A stretch of 64,000 nucleotides of DNA from positions 27,602,044 to 27,666,043 of the forward strand of contig OZ005689.1 in the NCBI GenBank assembly GCA_963930775.1, read 5' to 3'. Positions 21,580 through 33,091 of this stretch are shown piece by piece. The DNA comes from Cliona cf. orientalis (taxonomy: Eukaryota; Porifera; Demospongiae; Clionaida; Clionaidae). A program made the position numbers and the translations under genes. Below the pieces are notes generated by a model. It saw nothing but the letters and a program-made list of their open reading frames with translations. It was not told the DNA's origin and ran no database searches. Each line of letters starts with the position of its first letter. Positions within the stretch are counted from its first letter, which is position 1.

Positions 21580-21595
21580 GTCCTCGCTAAGATTA

Positions 21596-22195
21596 TCAGA
21601 GTTTGACTCGTGTCACACTTTCTCTCTGATAGAGGCACTCACAGCTACAGCACACATGCTCAGGGTCATCTTCGCTTTCTTTCTCTAGGTCAGCTATTAA
21701 CTGAGCATGCTTAGTCAGCAGCTTCATTTCGACACCAGGCTTTACCAGTTCAGAGTCGGCAGAATCTGCGCACTGCTCGTATGTGGATTCAACCTCATTG
21801 CTAAGCATGGCTTCAAAATCATTCAAGTCGGTGATATCCATAAGGGTATGGTAATCACCAGCAGACAGGGCATTATCAATATTTTGCACACACTTATGAC
21901 TATTCACAGCACTATACACAAGACGCAGTAGTTTAGTCAACAATGGGTAATGGGTAATGTGTTGCAGCGTCTCTGAGTATACGTATTTTACTGCAACACC
22001 CACCATCATTGGAACAAACCAGGGGATGACCTTGACGGTCAACTTTACATTGTGACACTCCCCATCATCAGAGCTAACCGAGGGATCACTTTCATGGTCA
22101 ACAACAACCTTATATACACGTTTTGTGAAGTGCAGATTGGGACAGTCACTATCACAAACGTCTAAGGCTTGCCGCACCTCCTCCTTGCTAAACAA
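21596..22195 (-). pseudogene. Helitron N-terminal extension
   Basis: Open frame containing MFSKEEVRQALDVCDSDCPN, NVKLTVKVIPWFVPMMVGVA and a Cys-rich end HVCCSCECLYQRESV. It continues into the DUF6570 region by frame and by gene order. I do not recognise a separate domain. Confidence 0.55.
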
Positions 22196-22558
22196 ATATT
22201 ATATTAAATATTGTCAAAATCTTTCACAGTGACGGTGCACTGGCCTTTAATTTTGCTTTGTCATCGTTTCAGCCAGCCTCGTCATCGTTCCAGTCTGCTT
22301 AGCTTGTCATGCTCGCGGTTGTGACGATCCTTGTTCACCCTGCAAGTACGAAGGTCAACATTAGAGTCGGGTGCACAATCGCCGGCCAGCCGGCCTCTGT
22401 GAACGTCACACCTGCGGTGTACCGCCTCACCCACACGCGATAATTTTGGTTCTACCACGGTTCTACCTAGAAGTCGCGCACGTGGTTTTGCTTACCAGGC
22501 CTTCCCCCTTTTCTGCGTGAAACATTGAAAACATGGGAGTGGCCTGGGAACGAGGCTA

Positions 22559-22567
22559 ACAATATAT
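22559..22567. repeat. 9-bp target site duplication, right copy
   Basis: ACAATATAT directly after the right terminus of the composite transposon, identical to 10373-10381. Confidence 0.88.
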
Positions 22568-23420
22568 CATATCAATACTCATGATTATTATAATTATTAT
22601 GCCATACTGTAGGCAATTTTGGTATGGAGCCAACTTGCATGCAAAATACTGATGAAGGCTACTTGGACAGCTAGTGAGCATGGTCTGTCGTTTCTAGCAC
22701 ACAATGGTGAAGTTATTATGGTGTTTTGCCGGGGTCACCTTCGGTCGACGCCACTGTTGTTGGCTAGCAAGCTGCAGATTATGATGATTTAGCAACTGCA
22801 AACAGTGACACCGATGACTCACAGTGTATTGTTATTAGTGACGATTCACTCTCCAATTTTAGGTGAGCTACATACTAATTAATTTTTAATATGCTGCCAG
22901 ACCCATAATTTTACGTATGTATATGAACCTGCAGTGCTAGTGATGACGATAATGGCATTTCAGCTAGTATCATAAAATCTGAGCTATCTTCTCCGGAAAC
23001 TGATGCCTCTGATACGGCGATGAGAATTGCAGTAGTGGAGAGAAGTAAGTAATTATACTCACTTTGTTGAAACAGACTAGCCCCTATACTATAGGCTATA
23101 GTTTAATATGATCAAACTCAATTATTTTTTAATAGACCTGAATATTACAATGGAAATGAGATGCTGCCCGTGTATAGAAGGACCACATCCAATGAACATT
23201 TCTCTATCGAAAATCTGGCAAGGATACTCCTTGATAGTGATACTGCTGTGTCAACAGGCAAGCTAATTGTGTGTTCTACACAACCAGTCCAAGTTTGCCA
23301 GAATGTTACCTTTTTGGTCGATCTCAATGCTCTGGATGATCCCATGGATGTAAGAGCCAATGAGAATGGTGCATGGGACCGTAAAGGTTCCCCTGCAGCT
23401 TGCACAAAATGGAGGAACTA

Positions 23421-23784
23421 CAGTGCAACCTCGATTATCCGGACCCCTTTGTCCACCGGCCGATCGCTGCCATACCAGATAAGTGAAATGTCCGGATAAC
23501 TGAAATGCCTACATTTCTCGCCTGGTTTATGATACCTAGCCTATAAACGATACCTATATAGTATGATCATGGCCAGCAGTGTTCAGAAAAGTACTTTGGT
23601 CAGTCAATTTTTGCCAAGGCAAGCCTGTAGAGTCCATAGCTCATCGCTCAATCTATAACCACACCCACAAAAGATCATCGGTCACGTCTTTTGCGCATGT
23701 GTGGTAAAAAATTTTTAAGTCTCTGGCTAGTCCTGATAAACGAGGTTCCGGATAAACGAGGTCCGGATAATCGAGGTTGCACTG
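23421..23784. mobile_element. pogo-type MITE in a coding exon
   Basis: 364 bp with ends CAGTGCAACCTCGATTATCC and its inverse, flanked by TA on both sides (23419-23420 and 23785-23786). The end sequence resembles pogo/Tigger-type mariner elements. Removing it with one TA restores the MULE-like exon: the frame then runs through Trp-Arg-Asn-Tyr into KLNNLGCHSNHYEIARTYYQ. Confidence 0.9.
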
Positions 23785-26393
23785 TATAAACTGAATAATT
23801 TGGGATGTCACTCAAATCATTATGAGATTGCAAGGACATATTATCAGCATTCATCATCTCCAGACTTCACAAGGATCATAACAACAGCATATGGTGAGCA
23901 TGCATTGTAATGTTTGTAAGTGTTGAGTGTTTGTGTGTGTGTGTGTGTGTGTTCTCTTATCCTGCTGGGTAGCTAAGTAGACAGGTGGGGTTCAATGCTT
24001 TGGGCTGTCCTGTAGTAATTAGTATGATGTATATACCCGTGTGACAGTTAACATAGGCCTTAGAAAATCAGAAGAGCACCTGAGCTTTGCTGGTCAGTTG
24101 CCTAGGCTGTGGCTCTCAAGTGCTTAATTCAGTTAATAAGATACGTGTCACAGAGGCTTTCAGTTTATACAGTGACAAAACCAGGTGCCTTTCCCCTACT
24201 ACTAGACAGGTGATCTGTAAAGCACAGTACACAGTGGTGCATACAACGGCAAATTAGAATGTTTTAACTTGTACACTGCAAGGTCAATGACAACTGCCAT
24301 TATAGAGAAATAGGTGTTGTGATTGTGGGATGAATGTTATGCATGCACATGAGTGTGTGTATGCATACACATAATACATTCATAAGAGAGAAGATAGATT
24401 TATTTGATGTGCTTATCCTATTTCAGATTACAAGGGTAATCTTCAGCATCTAGCGTTTGTTCAGTACGGATTTGACAGGAAAGAGCATACTATTGACATC
24501 AAACCTCTTGGGAATTCAAAAAAGCAAAATTCTTTTAGACGAACTAAACCAAGTACTCTAAAAAAGGTGAAGAAGTCAGTGGAAGAGAACAAGCGCCCTC
24601 TTGCAGTGCTAAGGGAAGTAGAGAACATTAATGGTGGTGTGATGAGAGTGAAATCTGGTTGTGATTTACCCCGTAACAGGCGACAGATATACAACACTAA
24701 GCAAGCTATCAAGACAAAAAGTGAAAATCAGAGTGGATTAATTCCTGGATCAATTTCTCGATCAGACACCCTTGCTCAAGTTATGCAGGTATGCAAAGAG
24801 ACGTCACCCAGCATGGATGCTTTTGTTCGATCAGTAGAAGCAGCTCCCGAGCCAATGTGTGTTCTGGCTACCAATAACGTTTTTGTACTACATCTCATTC
24901 AGTATTGATCCCACATTCAATTTGGGCCCATTTTATGTCACCCCTATGACCTATCACAATCTGTTGGTTAAGACAGACAGGGGGAATCACCCAATCAATT
25001 TAGGTCCAATCCTTATTCATCAAACTAAAACTTTTCAACCGTTTCACTACTTCGCCTCCACTCTGATTCGATTCAACCCTCGCCTTATCCATTTTAAAGG
25101 CCTTTGGAACAGATGGAGAACCGGAGTTAATCAAAGCTTTTAGTATTTGTTTTCCCCATGCTGTACATCTTAGGTGTACAATTCATCTACATCACAATGT
25201 CAAGGACAAACTTCGCAGCCTGAATGTACCTCAAAGTGTAGCAAAAGATTTCTTTCAGATATCTTCGGAATGCAGACAGGAAGTCACTTTGAGGCTGGTT
25301 TAGTTGATGCAGAGTCAGAATTGTCATTTATGACCGCGCTTACCAAACTTAAGTGTAGATGGAACAACCTTGAAAAAAGCTGCATCTCAAGCAGTACAGA
25401 GCCAGTTTCATGCATGGTTTTGCAAGTTTAAAGCAGATGATATCATTAGGTGTGTCCTTCCAGATGTGAGGTCCCGAGCTGGTACAGATCCTTGTAAGCT
25501 GTTTACCACCAACAGTAGTGAGGCTATCAATCATATCATCAAGCAAGAGGTACAATGGAGGGAGAACAAACTTCCAACATTGATTGAACACTTGAACATG
25601 ATCACTGTGCAACACCAAGCGGAATTGGAAAAAGCCATCATAGGACGAGGAGAGTGGCATTTCTGTAGTGAGTACATGCATTTGTAGGTATCTGAATCAG
25701 TATGGTTTTCGTCAATGAAAAGCGAAGCCAAAGACAAACATTTGAACAAGGTGCAAACCTGTCAGCTAAAGCAGCCATCTCCATCAGCTACAGCAGAGTC
25801 ACAAATAACAAGTTCTGGGGTTGACTGTGGAGATACTGGTTTGAGTGTTTCGGTGGAAAAGTGTGGATTGTCGAAAGTATCACAGTCTACACTGGAAGGC
25901 ATATGGAAGAAAGCTGAGACTTTAATTCATTCAAAAGGGAATATCTTGAAAGCTTCATGGATTTCTGATGAAAAGTCTAGGCTTATAAGGAGCTCATCAT
26001 CCCCTCAGCCACATGTTGTGCAAAGGAATTCCAAAAATAAAAGTCTTTACAACTGCGATTCTAACTGCCAGATGTTTAAAGGATTTTCAATTTGCTCCCA
26101 CGTTGTTGCTGTAGCTGAAATCAATGGAGATCTCCAAACCTTTCTTAACCGTATTGAGAAAAAAAATGTGTACCCAACTTTAGTGCCATTGCCACCCATG
26201 GATTGCCTTGTGGCTCGGGAAGAAAGCGGGGTATACCGAAGCGAAAGCGAAAGTCTGTAAAGCTGATTGAAACACGGTCAGTTCGACAATGTTTTTATGA
26301 TCAATCTTCCTCTTAGTCTGGTAGTCCTGAAGGTTTTGAAGAAGTTTCTGCTATGAATGAACCTGTGGCTGGTTTGAATGCTTCAGATTTAGC

Positions 26394-26740
26394 TCCTGCC
26401 ATAGCTACAGGAACTCTCCCCTACTCAACTGCTGCTATTGGTAGTCTTTCGCACTCACTGACCCAAGCTACAGAGACTCTCCCTCATTCAGCCGCTGCTG
26501 CAAGTACTGTCCCTCACTCAACTGCTGCTACAGGTGTTCTGCCTTGTTTAACTGCTGGTACAGGTATTCTACCTCGCTCAACTGCTGCTACAGGTGCTCT
26601 CCCTCGTTTAACTGCTGCTACAGGTGCTCTCCCTCGCTCAACTGCTGCTACGGGTACTCTGGGTATTCTCACACACTCCGCCCTAGCTCTGAATACTCTA
26701 CTTCATTCAGTATCGACTGCAGGTACTCTCCCATATTCTA
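26394..26740 (+). repeat. 30-bp coding minisatellite (decapeptide repeat)
   Basis: About eleven imperfect 30-bp units encode variants of LPRSTAATGA / LPHSTAATGV. The third and fourth units near 26570-26640 are almost identical, which suggests recent expansion. It lies between the SWIM finger and the C-terminal Cys motif of the MULE-like protein, and is probably a flexible Ser/Thr/Ala linker. Confidence 0.8.
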
Positions 26741-27417
26741 CTCTGCATGTGGCTCTTCCTCTATGGCTACAAATGCTCACCGCCAACATTATCCACTTTG
26801 AAGTATTACTCATGCTCGAGCATCATCAGCTGGACAAGTAGTTGTCAACGGAACTAGTGTAAATGTTAATATTATTGCTACTTCTACTCCTGCCACTCCA
26901 CAAGCATATTCGAGGAATGAAGGTGGAGATATTTCCACCAGTGCCAAACAGCAAGTAAAACCGTTCACACTCAAGTTAAAAATGAAGCAGATTCGTATTT
27001 GTCAGGCTTGTCGCAAAGATTATGATGGTGCCAACGACACAAAATGAACTGCTGCGTAGAGCCAATGGAATATCCTGTACACTGCAGCTGTCATCACCAT
27101 CTGTGACCAGCTTCTTGGCAGAGAGCACATCTCTAAGATCTTCGTCGACACAAGACACATAAAAGTATAGATCTACACATATATAATCAAGATCACAACA
27201 CATGTATGAGAGAGAGAGAGCTTCTCGCCTCTTGGTGCCTTTATTCATCAAACAGAGAGAGTCCATGCTCGCCATGGAATATTACAGATCACATTGCGAG
27301 CAAAAGCCTGCACAAGCACGTTAAGCTCCAACTGCATTGATAATAACTTAATATAATTTAATAATAAGCGTAATGCACGTGATGTCGGGCACAGAGCAGA
27401 GCTAGTAGTTAGGTCAG

Positions 27418-27530
27418 GTGCTAAGATCATCCAATAGGATTGCTCCACGTTCTATTAGCGCTATATATAGCCGCGCGCGCTGCTTGTATGTCGCGCTAAC
27501 ATCATCCAATAGGATCGCTCCACATGCACC
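27418..27530 (+). promoter_or_regulatory. Promoter-like block upstream of the CACTA-like gene
   Basis: Two direct copies of GCTAA.ATCATCCAATAGGAT followed by GCTCCAC (27418 and 27497), each with a CCAAT core, flank a TATA-like CTATATATAGC (about 27461) and a CG-rich run. It lies about 150-250 bp upstream of the first coding exon of the CACTA-like gene. The assignment rests on motifs and position only. Confidence 0.4.
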
Positions 27531-28344
27531 TATAGCTATGCTATAATAATAATTATTATTATAATTAAATTCTATTGCATGCACATACATGTACGTACAT
27601 GTTAGCTAGCTAGCTATACTGTACAGTACTGTACTATGTGGGGATGCTTGTGCTCACTCTGGATACACATGGATAGCAGGAGTGAATTTGAGTGAGAGCT
27701 GGAGTAGTGATAGTGAATCAACATCAGATAGTGCTGATACATCTCTACCTGATTCCAGTTCTGACTTTCTCGGAAGCAGCGAAACTGACAGTGATCAAAC
27801 TATTTCTGACTGCGAGTCTGATAGTGATGTTACTGAGTGTTGCTGCAGCGATTGTAAAACTGACAGCTAGTGACGCGTGCAGTTTCAGCTAATGAATGGA
27901 CATGGACTCGGATTCTGCAGTTGAAGATGAACCCCGCGAACAGAAGCAAAAGCCCGAGTTTACTACCCTTCTGTACGATGGTTCTGACCTCACAGTTCTC
28001 GAGAGCTATCCTGTATTGTACCAATTTGCTTTGAGACATGGCATAAGCAAGCAGGCGTTAACTGATTTGGTCTCTTTGGTCAATATCCATCTTTCCCAAA
28101 GTGCAAAATCGGCACTGTTGTTTTACAAGTTAAAGCAATTTTTTGAGTATCATTTTGATGACATGGAAGCTCATGTGCAATATTATTGTACCCAGTGTCA
28201 CAGGCTGGTGGATTCAGATAAATCTGTTTGCCCCAATAATTGTGGATCGGGTGTGTCGCAGTTTATCTTCCAATTGAGCCCCAGCTAAGGAGGAAACTTG
28301 AAAATTTGTAGTTTTTAATTTGAAGTTACCTCATACTGTACTGA

Positions 28345-28602
28345 TAGTCTCGTGCTCAACCCAAAAAGGGATCGAGAAAGGGTCAGGTGAAAAGGGTCGC
28401 ACTACCGTGTGCCCATAGCTATATAGATCGGGCACACCAAGGCGCACGTGTGCAACAGATCAATACATTCCAATAGTCATGTGTCTACGCTACTGCTATC
28501 TGATTGGCCACGTACGATTTTCAACGTGGGGACACGGTAGTGCGACCCTTTTCACCAGACCCTTTCTCCCTTTTTGCGTAGGAGGGGCTGGACACGAGAC
28601 TA
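28345..28602. mobile_element. Foldback MITE, TAGTCTCGTG family, copy 1
   Basis: 258 bp. The left end TAGTCTCGTGCTCAACCC and the right end CTGGACACGAGACTA are inverted copies, with inner arms AAAGGGTC..GTGAAAAGGG and GTCGCACTACCGTG inverted at GGACACGGTAGTGCGACCC. Copies 2 and 3 are at 32063-32384 and 48555-48773. It sits in an intron of the CACTA-like gene. Confidence 0.88.
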
Positions 28603-29877
28603 CTGTGCTAAGACAGTGGGAAAATTTTGTGTGGTGCCATTATTCTCGTATAGACCTGCATGGCCATGGTCAGGCTAATTAAAAAGAGATTTTGTTTGGT
28701 TCTAGGCAACATTACCAACATTTGCACCGACAAAAGTTTCCTACTGTATGGTGTGTGCGTGCATGCACTTGCATGCTGAGGTGCTACTCATTAATTATAG
28801 AATGTTGAGCATATTAAGTGTGGTGTGATAATTATTGGGGACTGCTGAATTTCTAAAAGGCAAAGCCAATGTGACCTTTACTCTAAATACGGATGGTGTT
28901 GCTATTTACAAATCATCAGATTGAAATTTGGCCTATTTGGTTGCAAATTAATGAGCTGCCTCCTCAAAGGTACTGCAAGTACCAGTAGCTATATTGTAAT
29001 TATAGTATGATAATTACAAGATACTCTCTAATCAATAGATTTTCCAAAAATAATATGCTACTGGGTGGTTGTGGTACAGTATTAAAAAGCCAACAATGTC
29101 TACCTTTTTACATCCTTTGATTTTTGCACTCAACTCCTTGTACTCCATCGGTAAGCTCTTTATACCAAATTCTTACTGTGTGTACACCTGGTACTCAGCA
29201 TGTTATAGATTGTAGTTGTGTATACTGACATGCAATAGGAAAGGATGTCAGGACACCGGAGGGACAAATGAAGGCACATGCAATGCTGGTTCTCTGTTGT
29301 GTTGATTTACCTGCACAAGCTCTTACTTTGAATATGAAGAGCTTTAATGGAAAGTTTGCGTGGGCTTTGTGCGAGGACCCTGGAGTGCCCAGAGCTTCCT
29401 GTCCTATGCACAGAAATTGGCCCTTTACCTCCAGTAACGAAGAACGGACCCCTCAGTCTGTCAGGCAGTGCTACCTTCAGTTACTGAATACTGGGGCTGA
29501 AACTGTAAGACATGTACATGACACTGATCCATTACTAATACTGGTTTTTTGGGGGGGTAGGGCTTCTTTCCTTTATGCAGATATACTACATTACAAGTTG
29601 AATAATTTGTAGGTTATGGGAATCAAGGGTGCGTCAATTATGTTCTTGCATTCACCGTTCAATATTGTGAAAGGAATTGCCATTGATAGCCTACATACCT
29701 TGTTTCTTGGTGTGGTGAAAGACCTTTTAAAGCATTGGTTTGATAAATCAATCACACAGGAGCACTGGCACCAGCATTTATTCCAAGGTAATCATTATCT
29801 TGATACTATGTTTATGGGCTTCCTTACTGGGACAACTTGTTATAGCTGAAAGTTTGTGATAGTAGGCTACTGGGCAA

Positions 29878-29890
29878 GGGTGTAGATAAT

Positions 29891-29922
<32 letters not shown>

Positions 29923-30139
29923 CTAGGGGGGCTGAAGCCCCCCCAGATTTTTCACCATAAACTAAGGGCTTATCGAGCCACGGCTCGATAAGCCTTTAGT
30001 ATAATACTTTTATTTTTGTAAAAAAAGGACGAGCCGCCTTATCATTTAATTTATTTATAACACCACCTGCTATGGTGGCAATCTAAGTATCGGGTGTGGC
30101 AACACAAGCCCCCTCACTACGAAAAAGTTATCTACACCC
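29878..30139. mobile_element. MITE with a 32-base G run
   Basis: Short inverted ends GGGTGTAGATAA (29878-29889) and TTATCTACACCC (30128-30139). Inside are 32 consecutive G (29891-29922), the palindrome GCTTATCGAGCCACGGCTCG with flanks, and a GCCCCC-rich part. It lies in the CACTA-like gene. The G-run length may be unreliable. Confidence 0.7.
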
Positions 30140-30869
30140 ATGCAAGGTACCAGACAGAATATCTAGGACCCCCAAGACCCTTGAAGACTTTTCACATTGG
30201 AAAGGTTATTGAATATTGAATAGTAATTTGTCTTACAATTTTAGTAATTGCTGGAGGCTTGACACTTGCATGGTGTGAATCAAATATTCTTTACAGGCTC
30301 GCAGCTAAGAGATTGGCTGTTATACTACTCCGTTCCTGTTCTCTTTGGGATCTTACCCCCACCACTGTTCAACAATTATTGCTTATTAGTTGCTGGCATA
30401 CATATTGTGATGGCTGATAATATTTCAGAAGCTGATCTCTCTTTTGCCGAGAACTGCTTTCGACAATTTTATGAGCAATACCCTGCTCTCTATGGTTAGT
30501 TTGATTATTCTTTTAATATTATTAGCACATAACATACTAAATATACACCATATAGGTCCGAATGCTGCAACTATGAAGTGTCATCTGTTAAGGCACGTTA
30601 TTCAGTGTGTCAAATGGTGGGGTCCTAAATGGGCCTACTCGTGCTTTGCTTTCAAAAGCATGAACCACACAATCAGGAAGATGTTCCACGGTACACAGGA
30701 TGCAAGTAAAGAGGTTTGATGGTCACTCACCTGAGATTGTACTATTTGTGATCATTATTAAAATTTAGCTCACTTTCAACCATAATACCCTCCTTCATCA
30801 GTGATCTCGATTTCCAGTTGCCAGAGCAAGGTACAAATTCTTTTAAAGAAGTTGCGAGGGAACAGCAGG

Positions 30870-32062
30870 TGATTATTTTTCATGTACATGTACAGTGTAT
30901 ATATAATATATTGGTGTGCGTATGGGTGGGTAGGTGGGTGTATGTATATGTATTGTGCATTTATGCGCGTGTACCATTAGTGGGAAATCTTGACTGAAGG
31001 CCAGTCCTCAAAATTTTGTGGTTGAAATATCATGGACACTGGTGATCCTATTGTGCTTATTCAATTATCCCGTGTGTGTGAGAGAGAAAGAAGAGGAGTG
31101 GGAGCGACGTCTGTTGGCGTGTATGACTTGAGTATAGCTTACCTGAACGACCCCATATTTAACTTTTCATGTACATGTCAGGGATTCCCCCACAACAGAA
31201 TCCAAATGGGGTGTTTAGTAATTTTATAGGATTTTAATTAAAAGTTATAGCTTTGAACTCCACCCATTTCTTTGTTTATCCAAATCAAACCAGGTTGCCC
31301 ATCCTGATTTAGGTGTGCTGACCTGGGGGAAACACTACATGTGACTAGTTGCTAGGCTATAATCTTCTGGAACCTCATTAAATTAATGTGCATTGCCAAT
31401 GGTAACTCTTTAAGGTCCGATACTGATTAACTAAAAATGCGTGGGTGGATATTCAGGAAATTCATCAGAAAATATACCTTCTAAATCATCTCAACTAGCT
31501 TGTAAACAAAACCGCACTCTCATCTGCTGCAAGTCAAGTAGAAGATAGTTTCGAAGGTTTGGGTCGTCACTTTTAAAAGTATTATATAGAGCGGCGCCAT
31601 CGTGCACGTGCGCAGTTGTGACGCGTAAACTGTAAATAACTAGCTGGGCGGGGTTATAGGCTCCAGGTTTGCGCATGCGCAATTACGCAAATAAATCTCA
31701 TGCGCATGGCCCTGGGTCAAAAATAACATACTGTACGTTCAATGAAGCTGCTCAGGACAGGAGCCAGAGCTGGCAGTAAGTTACCGTAGTAAGATAATTA
31801 ATTTTCGAAACGTGAGACTATGTGCCCACGTACTAAGATGATAGTGTAGCGGGCCAGTCCATCGCGCGGGATGGGCTGGGCCGCTAGACCATCTGACAAG
31901 ATGACTACTAAAAAACCCCTAGCCTGGCAGCTGGGTTGGGTTACACCACAAGGGTAGGCAACTAGTGGGGGCTTTAGTGGCCCACTCCATAGATTATACA
32001 ATGTATGCTTACTCCTTATTGCTGAGTTATACCAATTGCCTGAGATGGAGACTGGCATAGCC
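30870..32062. other. No gene recognised
   Basis: Holds GT-rich low-complexity sequence near 30900-30960 and scattered palindromes. Short open frames here have no recognisable motif. Confidence 0.35.
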
Positions 32063-32384
32063 TAGTCTCGTGCCCAGCCCCTCCTACGCAAAAAGGGAGA
32101 CAAGGTCTGGTGAAAAGGGATGCACTACCGTGTCCCCACGTTGAAAATCGTATGTGGCCAATCAGATTGCAGTAGCGTAGTCACATGACTATTGAAATGT
32201 AATTATCTGTTGCACGCGTGCGCCTTGGTGCGCCCGACCTATATAATTCTATAGCTATGCGCGCGCACAGTATGGTTTATTTCTTATTTAACGCATACCA
32301 AAATGCCAATTATTGCATTCCGGAGGGACATGGTAGTGCGACCCTTTCTCCCTTTTTGCGTAGGAGGGGCTGGGCACGAGACTA
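32063..32384. mobile_element. Foldback MITE, TAGTCTCGTG family, copy 2
   Basis: Left end TAGTCTCGTGCCCAGCCCCT and right end AGGGGCTGGGCACGAGACTA are perfect inverses, followed inward by CTACGCAAAAAGGGAG and its inverse. 322 bp, so it has extra interior compared with copy 1. The termini are better preserved than in copy 1. Confidence 0.88.
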
Positions 32385-32577
32385 GGCATAGCCTGCCTCC
32401 CCGCTCCCCCTCCCCCAAGCCCCTTCCTCCCTCTTGTCTTCGCAAGAGGGACTCAAGCTGGGGGCGAGGGGGATCCCACCTCTGTATGCAACCCTGTTGT
32501 ACTCGATCACAATACCAGGTGGTAGAGATGGCGGAAGCAAGAAGTTTTTGCTTCGCTTTCGGTGTTGATAAGCTTCT

Positions 32578-32881
32578 ATGTGCTGTTTGCGAAACTTACT
32601 ACCACCGTAATTAGTGCATGTGCACAGCTACATGTAGGCAGTCATGTGACTTGAGACTGCAGTTTCGTTGGTAGATCATATGTTCTACCTGGATACTATC
32701 TGGAGACAAATGGAAGTATGTTTGTGTAACTCTGTTGACCTAACACTTTCTCCCTATCTGAGTTACGAGTGGCTGTGTCCTTCTATATGCTGTTTGCGAA
32801 ACTTACTACTACAATAATTAGTGCATGTGCACAGCTACATGTAGGCGGTCATGTGACTTGAGACTGCAGTTTCGTTGGTTT
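32578..32881. repeat. Direct duplication of ~95 bp, spacer ~115 bp
   Basis: 32578-32675 and 32788-32881 share TGCTGTTTGCGAAACTTACT and AATTAGTGCATGTGCACAGC, TACATGTAGGC, GGTCATGTGACTTGAGACTG and CAGTTTCGTTGG, with only a few substitutions. No coding sequence. The origin is unknown. Confidence 0.8.
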
Positions 32882-33091
32882 CCATGTGTTTGTATGGCGG
32901 CTGTTACATTGATCCCTTGAAATGTGGTACATGTACATGGGTGCTTAATATCTGGGAGTGAGTGCTTGCCCAGGACACTACAGTACAGTCCTTACAGCAC
33001 CATGCAAACCTTTATAACTGATCAGTAGTATAATTAAACTCTTTTAAGATGTACATGTGTACGTAAAAATGAGATCGCTAATAATTATTGT

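Larger units (their letters stand above)
15323..22195 (-). mobile_element. Helitron-like rolling-circle transposon (coding span), split by a Merlin
   Basis: Read on the minus strand the order is: N-terminal acidic region (22195-21596), DUF6570 region (21579-20914), helitron N-terminal/Rep region (20793-20560 and 18916-17800), linker, PIF1-type helicase (17600-15838), OTU cysteine protease (15829-15323). This is the layout of Helitron RepHel elements with an added OTU domain, as described for several animal Helitrons. Several frameshifts divide the coding run, so it is inactive. Exact ends were not determined. It lies inside the RecQ/DUF6589 transposon and is younger than it. Confidence 0.85.
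10382..22558. mobile_element. RecQ helicase + DUF6589 DNA transposon, 12.2 kb with nested insertions
   Basis: Inverted termini TAGCCTCGT.CCCAG (10382-10450, and reversed at 22491-22558) bound the block, and a perfect 9-bp duplication flanks it. Its own cargo appears to be the RecQ-like gene on the plus strand from the left end and the DUF6589-family gene on the minus strand; their stops lie 90 bp apart, tail to tail. The rest is later insertions: a hAT-type MITE (12958-13276), a foldback MITE (14075-14502), an inverted-repeat element (about 14721-15088), and a Helitron-like element (about 15.3-22.2 kb) that holds a Merlin (18925-20551). Subtracting these leaves roughly 4-4.5 kb. The hairpin at 53370-53513 shares both the ends and the 9-bp duplication length. 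The nearest published relative I recall is the helicase-encoding Academ lineage (AcademH), but I remember shorter target duplications for it, so the assignment is open. Confidence 0.78.
22780..27047 (+). pseudogene. MULE-like transposase gene with SWIM zinc finger, decayed
   Basis: Exon pieces with good borders: 22780-22862 (ends at gtgagc; has CIVISDDS, a SUMO-interaction-like motif), 22936-23043, 23136-23900 (VTFLVDLNALDDPMDVRANE NGAW; split by a MITE), 24427-24790, then the DDE core: IDPTFNLGPFYVTPMTY (D1), GTDGEPELIKAF (D2, in a shifted frame), VHLRCTIHLHH (CxxH), DIFGMQTGSHFEAGLVDAES, TTNSSEAINHIIKQEVQWRE (E). The SWIM finger is CDSNCQMFKGFSICSHVVAVAE near 26060. After a basic stretch (GIPKRKRKSVK, shifted) comes a decapeptide repeat, and the tail KQIRICQACRKDYDGANDTK ends in TGA at 27045-27047. 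This architecture matches a family common in cnidarians and sponges. Two or more frameshifts, a TAG and the MITE show it is dead. Confidence 0.75.
27682..30869 (+). pseudogene. CACTA (En/Spm)-like transposase gene, decayed
   Basis: The N-terminus is acidic and serine-rich (27682-27867), then LYDGSDLTVLESYPVLYQFA, HGISKQALTDLVSLVNIHL and a Cys finger CTQCHRLVDSDKSVCPNNCG (27896-28288, continuing in another frame as LPIEPQLRRKLENL). Next come FTLNTDGVAIYKSS and, shifted, IWPIWLQINELPPQR (28890-28975), TFLHPLIFALNSLYSIG (29100-29155), GQMKAHAMLVLCCVDLPAQA LTLNMKSFNGKFA (29262-29500), FNIVKGIAIDSLHTLFLGVV (29616-29786), FGILPPPLFNNYCLLVAGIH (30266-30497), MKCHLLRHVIQCVKWWGPKW AYSCFAFKSMNHTIRKMFHG T (30556-30714), and a last block to about 30869. 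This is the Tnp2-type transposase layout. Frameshifts and two MITEs (28345, 29878) interrupt it. No CACTA termini were located. Confidence 0.72.

Noticed and set aside
10382-22558. Assignment of the composite element to MULEs because of the 9-bp duplication
   Set aside because: The MULE-like gene lies outside the right target duplication (22780 onward); the genes inside are RecQ and DUF6589.
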